A stretch of DNA of 64,000 nucleotides from Flavobacterium sp. HJJ (GCF_015351475.1 NZ_JADKPR010000020.1:37033-101032), one strand, 5' to 3'. Counted from the first letter of the stretch, positions 51,234-60,606 are shown. Notes: a model not told the origin generated them from the sequence alone. A program made the numbers and translations.

Positions 51234-53891
51234 TTGAACAGCAATACGTCAAAATACATTTTAGCCATAATCTTTATATCTTTCCTGGTAGCCTGTTCTA
51301 CCAAGAAGGATACTTTTTTGGCTAGAAATTCTCATGCTTTGAGTACAAAACTCAATATATTGTACAATGGACAAATTGCTTTAGACAAAGGCATCAAAGG
51401 AATAAATGACAATACTGCCGAAAATTTCTGGAAACGGCTGCCAGTCGAAAAAATGCAGATTACAGATGATGTGCCAGTGGATGGAAAATCTAAAAATACC
51501 GATTTTGAATTAGCTGAGGCCAAAGCAACCAAAGCCATTCAGAAGCACTCTATGAATATTGGCGGGCATGAAAAAAACTATCAGATAGACGAGGCTTATT
51601 TATTGCTGGGAAAATCGAGATATTACGATCAAAGATTTATTCCTGCGCTAGACGCATTCAATTACATTCTTTATAAATATCCCAACAGCAGTAATATTTA
51701 CGATGCAAAGATTTGGCGCGAAAAAACAAATGTCCGTTTAGGAAATGAAGCGGTGGCTATAAAAAATATTTCAAAACTCATTAAAGACAATGAGTATATG
51801 AAAAAAGATATTAAAAAACAGAAGCTAAATAAGCAGGAATTCGCGAATGCGAACGCAATCCTGGCCAGTGCTTTTTTAAATTTAGAAGAAAAAGACAGTG
51901 CTGTAGCAAAGTTAAAATTAGCTAATCAATTCACCAGAATTCATGAGGAGAGAGAGCGTTATTCTTTTTTGCTAGGCCAGCTGTATGAAGAATCGGGGCA
52001 AAAAGACAGTGCTATTTATTTCTATCAGACGGTTATCGACATGAATAGAAAAGCCGAAAGAAAATTTGTTATCCAGGCCTACGCAAAAAAAGCGCAATTG
52101 TCAGATTACAAGGATGAGGACTACGACCTGTTTGTCAAAAAATCTAAAAAGATTATGGAAGACAGAGAAAACAGACCCTATCTGGATGTGATTTATCATA
52201 GTATCGGAATCTTTTATGATCATCATAATGAAAAAGAAAAAGCTTTAGATTTTTACAATGCTTCTTTAGAAAAAAAATCTTCTGACTCCTATTTGAATGC
52301 TTCCAATTATAGAAACATTGGAAATTTGTATTTCAAGCATACTGAATATCTCAGTGCGGCCAAAAGCTATGATAAATGTTTGGGACTATTGGATCCTAAA
52401 ACCAGAGAGTTTCTTCAGATTTCAAAAATCAGAAAAAATTTAGATCAGGCTATTGTTAATGAGACAATCGCTAAAAGAAATGACAGCATTATTTATGTAT
52501 ATAATTTAAAAGAGCCTGAGCAGATTGTCTACTACGAGAATTATATTCAAAAATTAAAAAGCAGTGATGAGCTTAAAAAACTGTTAGAGGAGAAACAGAA
52601 AAAAATAGAAAATAACATTTTGTTAAATGGAAATCAAAATAATCCAGATCCAGCAATTCCTAATCCAAATGGAGAATCTATAAGTTTACCGGCTAATATT
52701 CCTGATACGCCTTCATCTCCAATTGCTAATACCTTTTATTTTTATAATCCGAATACGGTGGCGTATGGAAAATTAGAATTTAAGAGAATCTGGGGAAATA
52801 GGATTCAAAACAGTTATTGGAGATTTTCATCGGGAGCAAACCCAGGAGCAGCTTCTGGAGCAAACGCAGCAGGAGAAATCACTGCTGCACCATCAGATGA
52901 TAAACTAGCCGCTCCAATGGCTGTGAATGAGAAATATACCACTGATTATTATCTGAAGCAATTGCCAAAATCACAAAAAGAGATTGATAGTATAAGCAAA
53001 GAAAGAAATGCAGTTTATTATGAATTAGGAGTTATTTATAAAGAAAAGTTCAAAGAATACGATTTGGCTTCCAATAGATTAGAACAATTATTATTGTACC
53101 AGCCTGAAGAAAAACTAATTATTCCCACTAAATACAATTTATATAAAATCTACGAAATTACTAATGCTGCTAAAGCAGAAGGCATTAAAAAGGAGTTAGT
53201 AAGCCAATACCCTAATTCGAGATATGCACAGATTATTACAAATTTAAATACGGCTCAAGGAGCAGGCATAGGTACTCCGGAAGGGGAATATGATAATTTA
53301 TACCGACAGTTTAAGCAGGAATCTTTTGCATTAGTTTTGAGTCAGGTCGATGGTTTAATCAGCAATTTTGCAGGTGAAGCTATTGTACCAAAATTTGAAC
53401 TGCTGAAAGCAAATACTATAGGAAAGTTATATGGATTGGCAGCTTATAAAAAAGCAATACAATATGTTGCTGATAATTATTCAAACAGTGAAGAAGGAAA
53501 AGATGCTGAAGAAATTCTCAAAACCCAGATTCCGCTTTTGGAACAAATGAAATTTAGTACCACGGATAACAATAACTGGAAAGTTGTTTTTAAAATAGAT
53601 AAAAATGACACTAAACTTGAAACAATAATTGAAAGCAGGATAGCTTTGTTTTTTGCCAATGAAAATGTAGAAAGGCTAAAATATACCTGTGATTCCTATT
53701 CTGAAAAGGAAAGTTTTGTTTCAATAACCGGTATACATTCGCAATCGTATGCACAATTCGTTGCTGCTCTTTTTGCTGAGAATGAACAATATAAAATCAG
53801 CCAGCCAGGAATTATTATTTCTGGTGAAAATTATAAAATAGTTCAAATCAAGAAAAATTTTGAAGAATATCTTTCATTAAAAAAACTGTAA
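51234..53891 (+). CDS. sprE: Type IX secretion/gliding lipoprotein PorW/SprE
   Basis: An 885-residue periplasm-facing lipoprotein with a lipobox FLVAC (Cys21) after a short signal peptide and many TPR-like helices (for example DEAYLLLGKSRYYDQRFIPALDAFNYIL near 117-145, and NIGNLYFKHTEYLSAAKSYDKCLGLL near 362-387). In Flavobacterium johnsoniae SprE is needed for gliding and type IX secretion. The start is TTG at 51234: an in-frame TGA lies six codons upstream and no ATG precedes the signal peptide. Bactofilin follows after 2 bases. Confidence 0.9.
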   Translation: MNSNTSKYILAIIFISFLVACSTKKDTFLARNSHALSTKLNILYNGQIALDKGIKGINDNTAENFWKRLPVEKMQITDDVPVDGKSKNTDFELAEAKATKAIQKHSMNIGGHEKNYQIDEAYLLLGKSRYYDQRFIPALDAFNYILYKYPNSSNIYDAKIWREKTNVRLGNEAVAIKNISKLIKDNEYMKKDIKKQKLNKQEFANANAILASAFLNLEEKDSAVAKLKLANQFTRIHEERERYSFLLGQLYEESGQKDSAIYFYQTVIDMNRKAERKFVIQAYAKKAQLSDYKDEDYDLFVKKSKKIMEDRENRPYLDVIYHSIGIFYDHHNEKEKALDFYNASLEKKSSDSYLNASNYRNIGNLYFKHTEYLSAAKSYDKCLGLLDPKTREFLQISKIRKNLDQAIVNETIAKRNDSIIYVYNLKEPEQIVYYENYIQKLKSSDELKKLLEEKQKKIENNILLNGNQNNPDPAIPNPNGESISLPANIPDTPSSPIANTFYFYNPNTVAYGKLEFKRIWGNRIQNSYWRFSSGANPGAASGANAAGEITAAPSDDKLAAPMAVNEKYTTDYYLKQLPKSQKEIDSISKERNAVYYELGVIYKEKFKEYDLASNRLEQLLLYQPEEKLIIPTKYNLYKIYEITNAAKAEGIKKELVSQYPNSRYAQIITNLNTAQGAGIGTPEGEYDNLYRQFKQESFALVLSQVDGLISNFAGEAIVPKFELLKANTIGKLYGLAAYKKAIQYVADNYSNSEEGKDAEEILKTQIPLLEQMKFSTTDNNNWKVVFKIDKNDTKLETIIESRIALFFANENVERLKYTCDSYSEKESFVSITGIHSQSYAQFVAALFAENEQYKISQPGIIISGENYKIVQIKKNFEEYLSLKKL

Positions 53892-53893
53892 TT

Positions 53894-54277
53894 ATGTTTG
53901 ATAAAAAGCCCAAATCCTACACAGACCTTTTAGGAAAGACAAATAGAATAGTCGAAGGGACTACTATACACGGAGATATTATTTCGCCAGCCGATTTTAG
54001 ATTGGACGGGGAGCTGATAGGAAACTTTACATCTAATGGTAAATTAGTAATTGGACCTTCGGGCAGTATCAAAGGAGATATTATTTGTAATACAGTAGAC
54101 ATAGAAGGAAAATTTGAAGGCAAAATAAAGGTAGAAGGCCTTTTGAATATAAAAGAATCAGCCAATATTATTGGTGAGGTCGAAATTGGCAAACTGGCGG
54201 TAGAACCTGGTGCCTTCTTTAATGCTACCTGTGTCATGTTCACTAAAACAGAAGCCGCACCAAATGCTAACGAATAA
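53894..54277 (+). CDS. Bactofilin family polymer-forming protein
   Basis: A 127-residue cytoskeletal protein. The core (about 15-110) repeats beta-helix turns such as GTTIHGDIISPADFRLDGEL, GNFTSNGKLVIGPSGSIKGDI and GKFEGKIKVEGLLNIKESANIIGEV, typical of bactofilins that polymerise as filaments under the inner membrane. Begins 2 bases after sprE and overlaps the following AtpI-type gene by 14 bases; the coupling of secretion, cytoskeleton and ATP synthase genes is a flavobacterial arrangement. Confidence 0.92.
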   Translation: MFDKKPKSYTDLLGKTNRIVEGTTIHGDIISPADFRLDGELIGNFTSNGKLVIGPSGSIKGDIICNTVDIEGKFEGKIKVEGLLNIKESANIIGEVEIGKLAVEPGAFFNATCVMFTKTEAAPNANE

Positions 54278-54497
54278 CGATCCCAAAAAAAACAACTACA
54301 ATAAATGGCTGGCCTTGATTAATATTCCCATCCAAATGGGAGTTATTATCTTTTTGTTTTCTTATTTAGGAAATTGGCTGGATGAGAATCATCCAAGTAC
54401 CAAAGTATATTATGTAAAAATAATGGTAATGGCCGGTGTTTTCTTGGCACTGTATAATGTAATCCGCCAAGTAAACGAAATAAACAAAAAACAATAA
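54264..54497 (+). CDS. atpI: AtpZ/AtpI family ATP synthase assembly protein
   Basis: A 77-residue protein with two membrane segments (about 15-35 and 50-68), WLALINIPIQMGVIIFLFSYLGNWLDE being the first and typical of AtpZ/AtpI proteins, which help assemble the c-ring or supply cations. The ATG at 54264 lies inside the bactofilin gene (14-base overlap); an in-frame ATG at 54210 would add 18 unlikely residues. Confidence 0.85.
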   Translation: MLTNNDPKKNNYNKWLALINIPIQMGVIIFLFSYLGNWLDENHPSTKVYYVKIMVMAGVFLALYNVIRQVNEINKKQ

Positions 54498-54509
54498 TAG
54501 TAAAGTGTA

Positions 54510-54902
54510 ATGAGTTTAAAAAAAATGTATTCTTTTTTTGTTTTAATAGGTGCCGCATTCCTATTATATGTAATTCATAAAATGGTTTTCTATGTTTTAA
54601 ACATTAAAGAAGCGTCTTTTCATTATTCACTGGAAACACTTTATTTCTTTTTCCTGACTTTGTCGGCAGTTATTTTCAAGGTTTTATTAACAGTCAAAGA
54701 AAAAAGTTTTGACAACGTAGGAATGTCGTTTCTTTTGGTGACCAGTGTTAAGATGGTTTTTTGTTACTTGATTTTAAGGCCATTATTACAGACTCCAAAG
54801 TTAGATAATCCTGTGGAACGAATAAATTTCTTTATCCTGTTTATTGTCTTTTTAACAATTGAGACACTTTTTACGATACGCTTAGTAAACGAAAAGCAAT
54901 AA
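54510..54902 (+). CDS. ATP-synthase-linked membrane protein, DUF6168-like
   Basis: A 130-residue protein with four membrane segments (about 8-28, 42-62, 70-92, 104-124). It lies between atpI and atpB, where flavobacteria keep a small membrane protein of unknown role; the DUF6168 name is from memory. It may take the place of AtpI-type helpers in assembly. Starts 12 bases after atpI. Confidence 0.7.
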   Translation: MSLKKMYSFFVLIGAAFLLYVIHKMVFYVLNIKEASFHYSLETLYFFFLTLSAVIFKVLLTVKEKSFDNVGMSFLLVTSVKMVFCYLILRPLLQTPKLDNPVERINFFILFIVFLTIETLFTIRLVNEKQ

Positions 54903-54971
54903 TCAATATCGCTGTGAATCAAATTCTCAAAAAAATACGTTTATAATCCTTTTGAGTATTAATAAAAAATG

Positions 54972-54979
54972 TACCTTTG
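54972..54979 (+). promoter_or_regulatory. Promoter of the ATP synthase operon
   Basis: TACCTTTG with TTG at 54952-54954, 17 bases upstream; 43 bases before the atpB ATG. Confidence 0.65.
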
Positions 54980-55022
54980 CACCAAATTTTAGAATCGTTA
55001 AAAAATAAGATATTTAAGAGAT

Positions 55023-56177
55023 ATGGTGATTTCCAACAAAGCACTTAGATTTATTATAGCGACTTTCGTTATATGTCTTCCTTTTATTAGTTTTGCAAAC
55101 CCTGAAACTGCTACTACAAATGCTCAAAATGTAGAATCTCACGAAGGTTCAAAATCAGGTCATGAAGCTCACGGTGAACCTACAGATGTGAAATCTAAAG
55201 TTAAGGCATTTATAAAACACCACGTTTTAGATTCTCATGAATTTTCTTTTTTTCAAGATGATGAAACAGGAGAACATTATGGATTTCCATTACCAATTAT
55301 TATTTGGGACGGTGGACTTCAAGTTTTTTCTTCTTCAAAATTTGAGCACGGTGAAGCTGTTGCCGAATCAAACGGAAACTACTACAAATTAAATCACCAT
55401 GACGGAAAAATTTACAAAACAGATGCTGCTGGTACTATAACCGAAGATGAAGCAACAGGTTTTCCAGTAAATGAGCGTCCTTTGGATTTGTCAATTACAA
55501 AATCAGTTTTGTCTATAATAATAGCAGCTATTTTAATGTTCTTCATTTTTTCAGGTTTAGCAAAATCTTATGCTAAAAATAATGGAATCGCTTCTGGAGC
55601 AGCTCGTATCTTTGAGCCACTTGTAATATACGTACGTGACGAAATTGCAATCCCTAACATTGGCGAGAAACATTATAAAAGATATATGAGTTATTTACTG
55701 ACTATCTTTTTCTTTGTGCTGTTCCTAAATATTTTTGGTTTGATGCCTTTTGGTATTAACGTTACAGGAAATCTTACTATTACTTTTTCATTAGCTATCC
55801 TTACTTTTTTAATAACAAACTTTACTGCCAATAAAAACTATTGGGGGCACATTTTCTGGATGCCAGGTGTACCAAAAGTTATGCGTATTGTTTTGGCTCC
55901 TATTGAATTATTAGGAGTTTTCATTAAGCCATTCTCATTGATGATTCGTTTGTATGCAAACATTTTTGCAGGACACATTGTATTGATGAGTATTATCGGT
56001 TTGATGTTTATTTTCAAGAGCTGGCTAGGAAGCAGTTTGTCATTTGGATTGTCATTTGCACTTTCTATCCTTGAAATATTAGTAGCATTTTTACAAGCGT
56101 ATATTTTCACGATGTTATCTGCTTTGTACTTTGGTGCAGCAGTAGAAGAGCATCATCATGAGGAAGCTCATCATTAA
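55023..56177 (+). CDS. atpB: F0F1 ATP synthase subunit a
   Basis: Proton-channel subunit in the inner membrane. The 384 residues are longer than in enterobacteria because of an N-terminal signal-like segment (1-25) and a His/Glu-rich periplasmic extension (to about 150), a normal feature in Bacteroidetes. Five to six membrane segments follow; the essential Arg lies in MIRLYANIFAGHIVLMSIIG (about 300-320). C-terminal tail is His-rich. First gene of a-c-b-delta-alpha-gamma. Confidence 0.95.
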   Translation: MVISNKALRFIIATFVICLPFISFANPETATTNAQNVESHEGSKSGHEAHGEPTDVKSKVKAFIKHHVLDSHEFSFFQDDETGEHYGFPLPIIIWDGGLQVFSSSKFEHGEAVAESNGNYYKLNHHDGKIYKTDAAGTITEDEATGFPVNERPLDLSITKSVLSIIIAAILMFFIFSGLAKSYAKNNGIASGAARIFEPLVIYVRDEIAIPNIGEKHYKRYMSYLLTIFFFVLFLNIFGLMPFGINVTGNLTITFSLAILTFLITNFTANKNYWGHIFWMPGVPKVMRIVLAPIELLGVFIKPFSLMIRLYANIFAGHIVLMSIIGLMFIFKSWLGSSLSFGLSFALSILEILVAFLQAYIFTMLSALYFGAAVEEHHHEEAHH

Positions 56178-56279
56178 TATTTAGATTTCGGATATTAGAT
56201 TTCAGATTTTCATAATCTAAAATTTAAGTTCAAAAATCTAAACTCAAAAAAGCATGTTTAATTTTTAATTATATATATT

Positions 56280-56471
56280 ATGGAAATTCCACAAATCGTA
56301 GGAGCAGGATTGATCGTTATCGGAGCAGGATTAGGTATTGGTAGAATCGGTGGTTCAGCAATGGACGCTATCGCTCGTCAGCCAGAAGCTTCAGGTAAAA
56401 TCCAAACTGCAATGCTTATTGCAGCTGCACTTATTGAAGGTATTGGTTTTGCTGCGTTATTCGCATCTTAA
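56280..56471 (+). CDS. atpE: F0F1 ATP synthase subunit c
   Basis: A 63-residue hairpin of two membrane helices forming the rotor ring. Conserved loop ARQPE (32-36) and the ion-binding Glu53 (ALIEGIGFAAL). The sequence lacks the polar Na+ cluster around the loop helix, so proton use is expected. A strong hairpin lies right behind the gene and may raise its expression relative to downstream subunits. Confidence 0.95.
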   Translation: MEIPQIVGAGLIVIGAGLGIGRIGGSAMDAIARQPEASGKIQTAMLIAAALIEGIGFAALFAS

Positions 56472-56482
56472 TTAAAACTAAA

Positions 56483-56521
56483 AAAACAATAGTTACAACG
56501 GTTGGTTGTAACTATTGTTTT
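56483..56521 (+). promoter_or_regulatory. Strong intra-operon hairpin behind atpE
   Basis: Arms AAAACAATAGTTACAAC (56483-56499) and GTTGTAACTATTGTTTT (56505-56521), 17 perfect pairs with a 5-base loop, ending in T residues. It could act as a partial terminator or protect atpE mRNA 3' ends, matching the need for many c subunits per enzyme. Confidence 0.8.
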
Positions 56522-56587
56522 AATTATTGAAAATTATATAAACAGATTAAATTTTATTTTTAAAATACAACTTACAATTTATAAAAC

Positions 56588-57088
56588 ATGGAAAAGTTAA
56601 TAAATCAGTTTGAGTTAGGTTTGTTCTTCTGGCAAATATTAATATTTGTTGGATTAATTCTTTTATTGAAAAAATTTGCTTGGAAACCAATTCTTGATGC
56701 TGTAAATGATAGAGAAGAAGGAATTAAAAATGCTTTGCTTTCTGCTGAAAATGCTAAAAAAGAAATGCAAAATTTGCAAGCTGATAACCAGCGTATTTTA
56801 CAGGAAGCTAGATTAGAGCGTGACAACATGCTTAAAGAAGCTCGTGAAATGAAAGACAAAATGGTTGACGATGCCAAAAATGAAGCTCAGGCTCAAGGTC
56901 AAAAAATGATTGACCAAGCGAAAGCTGCAATCGAAAGCGAAAAAAATGCAGCTATGGCTGAATTGAAATTGCAAGTTTCAACTTTGTCACTTAGTATTGC
57001 TGAAAAATTATTGAAAGAGGAATTGTCTAACAAAGAAGCTCAGACTAAATTGGTTGAGAAATTGTTAGGGGACGTTAAATTGAACTAA
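56588..57088 (+). CDS. atpF: F0F1 ATP synthase subunit b
   Basis: A 166-residue stator subunit: membrane helix (about 8-28, LGLFFWQILIFVGLILLLKKFAWKPIL) then a long coiled coil (about 35-140) and an AEKLLKEELS C terminus that contacts delta. Ends 2 bases before atpH. Confidence 0.95.
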   Translation: MEKLINQFELGLFFWQILIFVGLILLLKKFAWKPILDAVNDREEGIKNALLSAENAKKEMQNLQADNQRILQEARLERDNMLKEAREMKDKMVDDAKNEAQAQGQKMIDQAKAAIESEKNAAMAELKLQVSTLSLSIAEKLLKEELSNKEAQTKLVEKLLGDVKLN

Positions 57089-57090
57089 TC

Positions 57091-57624
57091 ATGGCAAGTA
57101 CTAGAGCAGCAATTCGTTATGCGACCGCAATTTTAGATTTATCCAATTCGAAAGGGGTATCTGAAGCTGTGAATAATGACATGAAATCTATTGCTTCAAC
57201 GATTAAGGGAAATGAGGAATTGAATACTTTTATTCAAAACCCAACCATTAAAGTAGAAGTGAAAGAGAAAGCACTTTTAGAAGTTTTTGCTACTGTTGAC
57301 AATGTAACCAAAGGTTTGATTCATTTGTTATTTGAAAACAAAAGATTTGAAATCCTTGATGTTATTGCGGCAGAATACAGCAAATTGTTTGATATCAAGA
57401 ATAATGTTGAAGTTGCCAAAGTAACAACTGCTGTTGCTATGGACGCTGCACTTGAAGCTAAAGTTTTGGCTAAAATTGCAACACTTTCTGATAAAAAAAT
57501 CACGATAGTAAATACTGTAGATCCTTCTATCATCGGAGGATTTATATTAAGAATAGGCGATCAGCAGTATAATGCTTCAGTTGCCAGCAGATTACAAATA
57601 TTAAAGAGAGAGTTAAGTAATTAG
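57091..57624 (+). CDS. atpH: F0F1 ATP synthase subunit delta
   Basis: A 177-residue peripheral-stalk subunit: helical N-terminal domain (RYATAILDLS at 9-18) and C-terminal part ending in DPSIIGGFILRIGDQQYNASVASRLQ, the family signature (about 144-170). Links b to the alpha ring. Confidence 0.94.
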   Translation: MASTRAAIRYATAILDLSNSKGVSEAVNNDMKSIASTIKGNEELNTFIQNPTIKVEVKEKALLEVFATVDNVTKGLIHLLFENKRFEILDVIAAEYSKLFDIKNNVEVAKVTTAVAMDAALEAKVLAKIATLSDKKITIVNTVDPSIIGGFILRIGDQQYNASVASRLQILKRELSN

Positions 57625-57660
57625 TTTTATTACACATAAGTGTCTAAATTATAATTTAAG

Positions 57661-59238
57661 ATGGCGGAAATTAAACCAGCTGAAATTTCAGCGATATTAA
57701 GAAAGCAAGTAGAAGGTTTTGAGTCTGGTGCTACACTAGAGGAAGTGGGTACAGTACTTCAAGTTGGAGATGGTATTGCTCTTATTTATGGGCTTTCAAA
57801 TGTTCAATACGGTGAGTTAGTTGAATTCGAAAACGGATTAGAAGCAATCGTTTTGAACCTTGAACAAGATAATGTTGGGGTAGTACTTTTAGGACCTTCA
57901 ACAGGAATCAAAGAAGGATCTACAGCAAAAAGAACACAACGTATCGCTTCTCTTAAAACAGGAGAAGGAATGGTAGGACGTGTAGTAAACACTCTTGGTT
58001 TTCCAATTGATGGAAAAGGACCAATCGGTGGTGAATTATTCGAAATGCCTTTGGAAAGAAAAGCTCCTGGAGTTATCTTCCGTCAGCCGGTAACTGAACC
58101 ATTGCAAACAGGTGTAAAAGCAGTTGATGCTATGATCCCAGTTGGACGTGGACAGCGAGAGCTTGTTATTGGTGACCGTCAGACAGGAAAATCTACTGTT
58201 TGTATCGATACCATCTTAAATCAAAAAGAATTTTATGATGCAGGTAAACCTGTATTTTGTATATATGTAGCAATTGGTCAAAAAGCTTCTACAGTTGCAG
58301 GAATTGCAAAAACATTAGAAGAGAAAGGAGCAATGGCTTATACAGTGATCGTAGCAGCAAATGCTTCTGATCCAGCTCCAATGCAAGTTTATGCTCCTTT
58401 CGCAGGTGCTGCAATTGGAGAATATTTTAGAGATTCAGGCCGTCCGGCTTTAATCGTTTATGATGATTTGTCTAAACAAGCTGTTGCTTACCGTGAGGTT
58501 TCTCTTTTATTAAGAAGACCACCAGGACGTGAAGCATATCCTGGAGACGTTTTCTACTTACACTCCCGTTTATTAGAAAGAGCTTGTAAAGTTATCGCTG
58601 ATGACAGTATTGCTAAAGACATGAACGATTTACCAGATTCTTTGAAAGGAATTGTAAAAGGCGGAGGTTCTTTGACTGCATTGCCAATTATCGAAACTCA
58701 AGCGGGTGACGTATCTGCATATATACCAACAAACGTAATTTCGATTACTGACGGACAGATTTTCTTGGATGGAGATTTGTTTAATTCTGGGGTTCGTCCT
58801 GCAATTAACGTAGGTATTTCTGTATCTCGTGTTGGAGGTAATGCTCAAATTAAATCAATGAAGAAAGTATCAGGTACTTTGAAATTAGATCAAGCACAAT
58901 TCCGTGAATTGGAAGCTTTTGCTAAATTCGGTTCTGATCTTGATGCTGTAACATTGAACGTAATTGAAAAAGGAAAAAGAAACGTTGAAATCTTGAAACA
59001 AGGTTTGAATGATCCTTATACAGTTGAAGACCAAATTGCAATTATCTATGCTGGATCTAAAAACTTATTGAGAAATGTTCCTGTGAACAAAGTGAAAGAA
59101 TTTGAGAAAGATTTCTTGGAATTCTTGAACAACAAGCACAGAGCTACTCTTGATGCTTTAAAAGCAGGAAAATTAACAGATGAAATTACAGATGTACTTG
59201 AAACTGTTGCAAAAGAAATTTCAGCGAAATATAACTAA
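57661..59238 (+). CDS. atpA: F0F1 ATP synthase subunit alpha
   Basis: A 525-residue catalytic-head subunit. Walker A GDRQTGKST (about 172-180), the DDLSKQAVAYREVSLLLRRPPGREAYPGD block (about 270-298) and VGGNAQIKSMKKVSG (about 397-411) are intact. Beta and epsilon subunits are not in this operon, as is common in Bacteroidetes. Confidence 0.97.
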   Translation: MAEIKPAEISAILRKQVEGFESGATLEEVGTVLQVGDGIALIYGLSNVQYGELVEFENGLEAIVLNLEQDNVGVVLLGPSTGIKEGSTAKRTQRIASLKTGEGMVGRVVNTLGFPIDGKGPIGGELFEMPLERKAPGVIFRQPVTEPLQTGVKAVDAMIPVGRGQRELVIGDRQTGKSTVCIDTILNQKEFYDAGKPVFCIYVAIGQKASTVAGIAKTLEEKGAMAYTVIVAANASDPAPMQVYAPFAGAAIGEYFRDSGRPALIVYDDLSKQAVAYREVSLLLRRPPGREAYPGDVFYLHSRLLERACKVIADDSIAKDMNDLPDSLKGIVKGGGSLTALPIIETQAGDVSAYIPTNVISITDGQIFLDGDLFNSGVRPAINVGISVSRVGGNAQIKSMKKVSGTLKLDQAQFRELEAFAKFGSDLDAVTLNVIEKGKRNVEILKQGLNDPYTVEDQIAIIYAGSKNLLRNVPVNKVKEFEKDFLEFLNNKHRATLDALKAGKLTDEITDVLETVAKEISAKYN

Positions 59239-59250
59239 TTTTAGTTGATG

Positions 59251-59302
59251 GTTGTTGGTTGATTGTTGCTGGATTTATCCAAGTAAACTATCAACCAACA
59301 AC
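59251..59302. repeat. Intra-operon inverted repeat between atpA and atpG
   Basis: Exact arms GTTGTTGGTTGAT (59251-59263) and ATCAACCAACAAC (59290-59302) within a spacer made of GTTG/CAAC words. A comparable but different AT-rich block (TAGATTT/AAATCTA words, about 56180-56250) lies between atpB and atpE. Confidence 0.75.
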
Positions 59303-59325
59303 TAACAACCAACAACTATAAAAAA

Positions 59326-60186
59326 ATGGCAAATTTAAAGGAAATCCGTAATAGAATTACTTCCATTTCATCTACGATGCAGATTACATCGGCGATGAAA
59401 ATGGTTTCTGCAGCAAAGCTAAAGAAAGCACAAGATGCGATCACTGCAATGCGCCCTTATGCCGAAAAATTAACGGAATTATTGCAAAATCTTTCTGCTT
59501 CACTTGATGGTGATGTTGGAGGAGAATTTACTACACAGCGTGAAGTAAAAAAAGTATTAATTGTAGCAATCACTTCTAACAGAGGTTTGTGCGGTGCTTT
59601 TAACACGAATGTAATTAAGGAAGCTAAAAACCGTTCTGAATATTATGCAGGTAAACAAGTAGATGTTTTTGCTATCGGAAAAAAAGGAAACGATATTTTA
59701 TCTAAAACGTCAACTGTAATTGACAATCAAAGTGCAATTTTTGATAATTTAACTTTTGACAATGTTGCGGTTATTGCAGATACATTGACTCAAAAATTTG
59801 TTTCGGGTGAATATGACAAAATTGAATTGGTTTACAATCAATTTAAAAATGCTGCTACTCAAATCGTTCAGGTAGAACAGTTTTTGCCACTAGCACCTAT
59901 TCAATCTGATAAAGCAGTATCTAATGGGGATTACATTTTTGAACCTGCAAAGGAAGAAATTGTAATGACGTTAATTCCAAAAGCTTTGAAAACACAATTG
60001 TATAAAGGTATTCGTGATTCATTTGCATCAGAGCATGGAGCACGTATGACTGCAATGCATAAAGCAACTGATAATGCAACTGATTTGAGAGATCAATTAA
60101 AATTGACTTACAATAAAGCACGTCAGGCAGCAATTACAAATGAGATCTTAGAAATTGTTGGTGGTGCCGAGGCTTTGAAAGGTTAA
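59326..60186 (+). CDS. atpG: F0F1 ATP synthase subunit gamma
   Basis: A 286-residue central shaft. N-terminal LKEIRNRITSISSTMQITSAMKMVSAAKL (4-32), SNRGLCGAFNTNV (about 84-96) and the C-terminal RQAAITNEILEIVGGAEAL are diagnostic. Closed by a terminator. Confidence 0.96.
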   Translation: MANLKEIRNRITSISSTMQITSAMKMVSAAKLKKAQDAITAMRPYAEKLTELLQNLSASLDGDVGGEFTTQREVKKVLIVAITSNRGLCGAFNTNVIKEAKNRSEYYAGKQVDVFAIGKKGNDILSKTSTVIDNQSAIFDNLTFDNVAVIADTLTQKFVSGEYDKIELVYNQFKNAATQIVQVEQFLPLAPIQSDKAVSNGDYIFEPAKEEIVMTLIPKALKTQLYKGIRDSFASEHGARMTAMHKATDNATDLRDQLKLTYNKARQAAITNEILEIVGGAEALKG

Positions 60187-60203
60187 TGTAAAATAAAGTA
60201 ATG

Positions 60204-60232
60204 AAAAAAGAGCCCAAAAGGCTCTTTTTTTA
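60204..60232 (+). terminator. Terminator of the ATP synthase operon
   Basis: Stem AAAAAAGAGCC (60204-60214) / GGCTCTTTTTT (60220-60230) followed by T. Confidence 0.88.
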
Positions 60233-60237
60233 TGCTT

Positions 60238-60518
60238 TGTTTTTAAGGGAACAATAGCTTTATAATCCCACTGCTCTATTTTTTAAGAGGTTTATCTTAG
60301 CTTTTCCCCTTGCTTTGTTTTTTTATATGGGAACAAATAGCTTTATAGTCCCTAAGCTCTTTTTTAAAGGGTAATTTAGCTTTTCCCCTTGCTTCGTTTT
60401 TTTATATGGGAACAAATAGCTTTATAGTCCCTAAGCTCTTTCTTTAATGGGGTGTGTTTAGCTTTTCCCTGTACTTTGTTTTTTTAAGGGGACAATTAGC
60501 TTTATAAACCCCTAATTT
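60238..60518. repeat. Seven-copy degenerate tandem hairpin array
   Basis: Each unit reads roughly T(6)-A-x-AGGG-AA-xx-TAGCTTT-xxx-CCC-xx-GCT-x-TG. The TAGCTTT heptamer starts at 60255, 60298, 60338, 60377, 60417, 60459 and 60497, i.e. every 38-43 bases. GGG before and CCC after it can pair, so each unit is a small hairpin with the heptamer in the loop. Units alternate in two flavours, making a superunit of about 80 bases. No coding frame; it lies between convergent genes. Confidence 0.8.
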
Positions 60519-60606
60519 TATACTAACAAATTACAGATAATAATTTGGGTTGTACAATACCCACTTTTAGTGATTTTTTAATTAATTATGTTAATTTTTC
60601 AGTTTA

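Noticed and set aside
60238..60518. CRISPR array
   Set aside because: Units are degenerate, tandem without unique spacers, and there are no cas genes.
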